A stretch of DNA of 64,000 nucleotides, from the NCBI RefSeq assembly GCF_003143935.1, contig NZ_QFRX01000001.1, forward strand, positions 1,374,071 through 1,438,070. The letters run 5' to 3'. Each line of letters opens with the position of its first letter. The stretch's first letter is position 1. This document shows positions 60,897-64,000 of this stretch, piece by piece. The translations under genes were made by a program, and so were the position numbers. Below the pieces are notes generated by a model that saw nothing but the letters and a program-made list of their open reading frames with translations, was not told the origin of the DNA and searched no databases. Source of the stretch: Streptomyces sp. Act143 (GTDB lineage: Bacteria; Actinomycetota; Actinomycetes; Streptomycetales; Streptomycetaceae).

Positions 60897-61929
60897 GGCG
60901 GGCGTTCCTCTTCTTCAGGGCCGAGGCCACGCGCAGCGCGACGACCCGGTCGACCGCGATGGCGAGGATGAGCAGGATGCCGTTGATGGCGAGCACCCAC
61001 ACGGAGCTGACGCCGAGGGCGGGCAGCACGCTGTTGATGGAGGTCAGCAGCAGGGCGCCGAGGGCCGCTCCGTAGACGCTGCCGGAACCGCCGGTGAAGA
61101 CGACACCGCCGACGACGACCGCGCTGACGACGGTGAGCTCGTAGCCGTTGCCGGTACCGGAGTCGACGTTGCCGAAGCGGGCCAGGTACATCGCGCCGGC
61201 GAGACCGGCCAGGGCCCCGCAGAAGGTGTACGCGGCGAGGATGCGCTTGCGGACCGGGATGCCGGCGAGGCGGGCGGCCTCGGGGTTGGAGCCGAGGGCG
61301 TAGAGCTCGCGCCCGCTGCCGAAGTGCTTGAGGTAGTACGCGGTGGCCACCAGGACCACCAGCGCGATGAGCGCGAGGTAGGGCACGGCGGAGATGCCGC
61401 CGGAGCCGAAGTCGATGAAGCCGTCCGGCAGGCCCGCCGCGGTGATCTGCCGGGAGCCGACCCAGATGGAGTCGATGCCGCGGATGATGTAGAGGGTGCC
61501 GAGGGTGACGACGAGAGCGGGTACCTGGCCGAGGCTGACGAGCAGACCGTTGACGAGGCCGAACCCGATGCCCATGAGGACGGAGAGGGCGATCGCCACG
61601 ACCGGGTTCCCGCCGCCCTGGAGGTAGGTGCCGGCGGCGAAGGCGCTGATGCCGAGGGTGGAGCCGACCGACAGGTCGACGTTCCTGGTGATCACGACCA
61701 GGGACTGGCCGGTGGCGACCAGCACCAGGATGGTCGCGTTGAGCAGCAGGTCCTTGATCCCCTGCTCGGACAGGAACTCGCTGTTGCCGGCCTGGGTGAT
61801 GGCGATCATCACCAGGAAGACGACCAGGATGGCCAGTTCGCGCATCTTGAAGACACGGTCGACCAGCCGGGTGCCGCTGGACCTGGGCACCTCGGCGACG
61901 GGCGCCTTGTCGGGGGTGGTGACCGTCAT
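60889..61929 (-). CDS. rhaP: Rhamnose ABC transporter permease
   Basis: The 346-residue membrane permease is paralogous to RhaQ, with VVITRNVDLSVGSTLGISAFAAG, LGQVPALVVTLGTLYIIRGIDSIW, ARLAGIPVRKRILAAYTFCGALAG and VVGGVVFTGGSGSVYGAALGA. It lies 40 bp downstream of rhaT and overlaps rhaQ. Gene symbols follow the Rhizobium rha nomenclature. Confidence 0.94.
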   Translation of the reverse strand: MTVTTPDKAPVAEVPRSSGTRLVDRVFKMRELAILVVFLVMIAITQAGNSEFLSEQGIKDLLLNATILVLVATGQSLVVITRNVDLSVGSTLGISAFAAGTYLQGGGNPVVAIALSVLMGIGFGLVNGLLVSLGQVPALVVTLGTLYIIRGIDSIWVGSRQITAAGLPDGFIDFGSGGISAVPYLALIALVVLVATAYYLKHFGSGRELYALGSNPEAARLAGIPVRKRILAAYTFCGALAGLAGAMYLARFGNVDSGTGNGYELTVVSAVVVGGVVFTGGSGSVYGAALGALLLTSINSVLPALGVSSVWVLAINGILLILAIAVDRVVALRVASALKKRNARHA

Positions 61930-61969
61930 GCGGCGGCCCTCCGGAGGACAGGGGACGTCGTGGTGGGCC

Positions 61970-63487
61970 TCATGCGGCGGCCCTCCCGGTGGCTGCTGCC
62001 ATCACGGATTCCTCGGTTGCTTCGGAGCGCGGGATCTCGGCGGTGAGCCGGCCCTCGTGCATCACCAGCACGCGGTCGGCCATGCCGAGGATCTCGGGCA
62101 GGTCGGAGGAGATCATCAGGACCGCCACACCGTCGGCGGCCAGCTCACTGAGGAGCCGGTGCACCTCGGCCTTGGTGCCGACGTCGATGCCGCGGGTGGG
62201 CTCGTCGACGATCAGCACCTTGGGGCCGGTGGCCAGCCATTTGGCGAGGACGACCTTCTGCTGGTTGCCGCCGGACAGGGTGTTGACCGTGTCGGCGATG
62301 CGGGCGTACTTGACCTGGAGCTTGACGGCCCAGTCGAGGGACCGGCTGCGTTCGGCGCCGCGGTCCATCAGTCCGGCCTTCACGGTCGTACGGAGACCGG
62401 TGAGGCCGATGTTGCGCTCGATGGACATGTCCATCACCAGGCCCTGGGCCCGCCGGTCCTCGGGGACGAGGGCGAGTCCGGAGGACATCGCGACCGACGG
62501 GGCGCCGTTGGTGAGCTTCCTCCCGTCGAGTTCGACCTCGCCCGCGTCCCAGCGGTCGATGCCGAAGACGGCCCGGGCGACCTCGGTGCGGCCGGCGCCG
62601 ACGAGTCCGGCGAGGCCGACGATCTCGCCGCGGCGGACGTCGAAGGAGACGTCGGTGAAGACGCCCTCCCGGGTCAGCCGGCGCACGCTGAGCGCCACCT
62701 CGCCGGGCTGCACGTCCTGCTTGGGGTAGAGCTCGTCGAGGTCGCGGCCGACCATGCGGCGCACGAGGTCGTCCTCGGTCATGCCGTCGAGGAGCTCGCT
62801 GGAGATCCAGGCGCCGTCGCGCAGCGTGGTGACCCGTCGGCAGATCTGGAAGATCTCCTCCAGGCGGTGCGAGATGAACAGCACCGCCGCGCCCTGTTCG
62901 CGCAGGGTGCGCACGACGCCGAAGAGGCGGGCGACCTCGCTGCCGGTCAGGGCGGCGGTCGGCTCGTCCATGATCAGGACGCGGGCCTCGAAGGAGAGCG
63001 CCTTGGCGATCTCGACGATCTGCTGGTCCGCGATGGACAGCCCGCGTGCCGGGCGGTCGGGGTCGAGCTCGACGCCGAGGCGCTGCATCAGGGCGGCGGT
63101 GGCGTCGTGGGTGGCCTTGTGGTCGATGCGGCCGAGGGCCTTCCGGGGCTGGCGTCCCATGAAGATGTTCTCGGCGATCGACAGGTCGGGGAAGAGCGTG
63201 GGCTCCTGGTAGATCACGGCGATACCGGCGTCGCGGGCGTCACCGGGGCCGTGGAAGACGACGGGCTCGCCGTCGAGGAGTACCTGACCGGCGTCCGGTC
63301 GGTGCACCCCTGCAAGGGTCTTGATGAGAGTCGACTTGCCCGCGCCGTTCTCGCCGGCGAGGGCGTGGACCTCACCGGGAAACAGCTCCAGGGAGGCGTC
63401 CCGCAGGGCGCGTACGGCGCCGAAGGACTTCGAGATGTCCTTGAGCGCCAGCACCGGGGCCGGTCCCGCGTCGGACGGGTGGGTCAT
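61970..63487 (-). CDS. rhaT: Rhamnose ABC transporter ATP-binding protein (double NBD)
   Basis: The 505-residue ATPase has two nucleotide-binding domains. The first has Walker [10 protein letters not shown], signature-like [15 protein letters not shown] and Walker [13 protein letters not shown]. The second has a degenerate Walker A ([11 protein letters not shown]), the signature [15 protein letters not shown] and Walker [15 protein letters not shown]. This asymmetry is usual for RbsA-type sugar transporters. It is first in the operon and divergent from rhaI, with the operators between them. Confidence 0.95.
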   Translation of the reverse strand: MTHPSDAGPAPVLALKDISKSFGAVRALRDASLELFPGEVHALAGENGAGKSTLIKTLAGVHRPDAGQVLLDGEPVVFHGPGDARDAGIAVIYQEPTLFPDLSIAENIFMGRQPRKALGRIDHKATHDATAALMQRLGVELDPDRPARGLSIADQQIVEIAKALSFEARVLIMDEPTAALTGSEVARLFGVVRTLREQGAAVLFISHRLEEIFQICRRVTTLRDGAWISSELLDGMTEDDLVRRMVGRDLDELYPKQDVQPGEVALSVRRLTREGVFTDVSFDVRRGEIVGLAGLVGAGRTEVARAVFGIDRWDAGEVELDGRKLTNGAPSVAMSSGLALVPEDRRAQGLVMDMSIERNIGLTGLRTTVKAGLMDRGAERSRSLDWAVKLQVKYARIADTVNTLSGGNQQKVVLAKWLATGPKVLIVDEPTRGIDVGTKAEVHRLLSELAADGVAVLMISSDLPEILGMADRVLVMHEGRLTAEIPRSEATEESVMAAATGRAAA

Positions 63488-63530
63488 GAGGGGCTCCTCG
63501 ACGACGCCCGGGGACTGCCCTCACGGCGTC

Positions 63531-63544
63531 GTGAAAGGTTTCAA
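63531..63544. promoter_or_regulatory. LacI-type operator near rhaT
   Basis: GTGAAAGGTTTCAA is a near-palindrome 44 bp upstream of the rhaT start. It matches, on the opposite strand, the element TTGAATCGTTTCAC at 63697, so the two define a shared consensus TTGAA[AT]C[CG]TTTCAC for the rhamnose regulator. Confidence 0.8.
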
Positions 63545-63661
63545 CTTGGTTGCCGGGACGTTAGGCACGGCGCCCATGTCACGTCAATGGGTTCGTGTCG
63601 AAAAAATTTCGAGACTCATAGGTCACAGCCGGGTCACGAGCAACAGGCTTGGTCGCGGGGC

Positions 63662-63690
63662 TTGACACCCCTTCGGACGGCTCATACTTT
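63662..63690 (+). promoter_or_regulatory. Sigma-70-type promoter of rhaI
   Basis: TTGACA (63662-63667) and TACTTT (63685-63690) are exactly 17 bp apart. The operator at 63697-63710 begins 7 bp after the -10 box and would cover the transcription start, so a bound repressor blocks it. Confidence 0.75.
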
Positions 63691-63696
63691 CCCGTC

Positions 63697-63710
63697 TTGA
63701 ATCGTTTCAC
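63697..63710. promoter_or_regulatory. LacI-type operator overlapping the rhaI transcription start
   Basis: TTGAATCGTTTCAC has the same half-sites as the element near rhaT, in inverted orientation and about 166 bp away. Repressor tetramers or two dimers could control both divergent promoters together. Confidence 0.8.
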
Positions 63711-63760
63711 AGTGAAGCCGTTCGGAAACCCTTCGGACCCGACGTCACAGGAGCCCTCAA

Positions 63761-64000
63761 GTGACCGAGCTCGCCGCGGTGAAAGCCGCGCTCAAGACAC
63801 AGGCAGTCGAGACACCGTCGTGGGCGTACGGGAACTCGGGGACCCGCTTCAAGGTGTTCGCGCAACAGGGTGTCCCGCGCGATCCCTGGGAGAAGCTCGA
63901 CGATGCCGCACAGGTGCACAAGTTCACCGGGGTGGCGCCGACCGTGGCGCTGCACATCCCGTGGGACAAGGTCGAGGGCTCCGATGGATACGCAGAGCTG
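63761..64000 (+). CDS. rhaI: L-rhamnose isomerase, N-terminal part (cut by the window end)
   Basis: The first 80 codons are present, from GTG 63761 with a CAGGAG box. The sequence [67 protein letters not shown] is characteristic of the actinobacterial/Pseudomonas-type L-rhamnose isomerase, a TIM-barrel metalloenzyme converting L-rhamnose to L-rhamnulose. The catalytic metal ligands lie beyond the window. It is divergent from the rhamnose importer under a shared regulatory region. Confidence 0.92.
   Translation, partial: MTELAAVKAALKTQAVETPSWAYGNSGTRFKVFAQQGVPRDPWEKLDDAAQVHKFTGVAPTVALHIPWDKVEGSDGYAEL

Overview
The window is chromosomal DNA of a Streptomyces species. GC content is very high, codons end mostly in G or C, GTG starts and 4-bp stop/start overlaps are common, and there are actinobacterial hallmark genes: a conservon (cvnA-D plus a P450), an F420-type nitroreductase, a DmdR/IdeR-type iron box and many regulator/oxidoreductase pairs. 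Gene content and order recall, from memory and without a search, the SCO077x-SCO081x region of S. coelicolor. No rRNA, tRNA, CRISPR array, insertion sequence or prophage was seen.

Layout. 0-8.3 kb: a CYP105-type P450 with its 3Fe-4S ferredoxin, a LysE exporter, small enzymes, a CDF metal transporter, a glutathionyl-hydroquinone-reductase-like protein, then a decayed TetR/amidohydrolase pair. 8.5-16.8 kb: a 568-residue protein of unknown family, a conservon whose P450 lacks the ExxR arginine, and a frameshifted PucR-like regulator full of tandem repeats. 16.8-21.6 kb: regulator/enzyme pairs with visible operators, ending in a second collapsed divergent pair (alcohol dehydrogenase/MarR). 21.8-26.5 kb: a STAS protein, an extra EF-Tu, a PRPP synthetase and a ribosomal-protection protein of the TetM/OtrA class. 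26.5-33.8 kb: a P450 with QxxR in place of ExxR, a DUF4230 protein, a reduced Mrp-type antiporter operon, VanZ-like and TauE-like membrane proteins. 34-41.5 kb: a secreted GH16-CBM13 glucanase, a PHP protein, a HAD phosphatase, a short-chain dehydrogenase behind a MerR-type promoter, and a Tap-like HTH protein that seems to carry a degenerate family-B polymerase palm. 41.5-55.8 kb: mixed metabolic and regulatory genes, including a ROK repressor, an EF-G-binding FBP protein, an iron-box-controlled DUF2470 protein, a TetR/CYP102B pair, an ECF41-type sigma factor and hydrolases.

55.8-64 kb is the clearest functional unit, an L-rhamnose locus: a LacI regulator, a secreted BNR beta-propeller enzyme that may release rhamnose from plant polysaccharide, rhamnose mutarotase, a RhaSTPQ ABC importer, and a divergent rhamnose isomerase cut by the window end. 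Two matching LacI-type operators sit in the rhaT-rhaI gap, one just downstream of a good sigma-70 promoter.

The strongest leads for new biology are the Tap-like polymerase-fold protein with its HTH partner, the DDxxD-containing unknown protein beside the conservon, the two P450s with altered ExxR motifs, the EF-Tu/Prs/ribosome-protection cluster, and the 34-bp repeat that sets the reading frame in the PucR-like gene.
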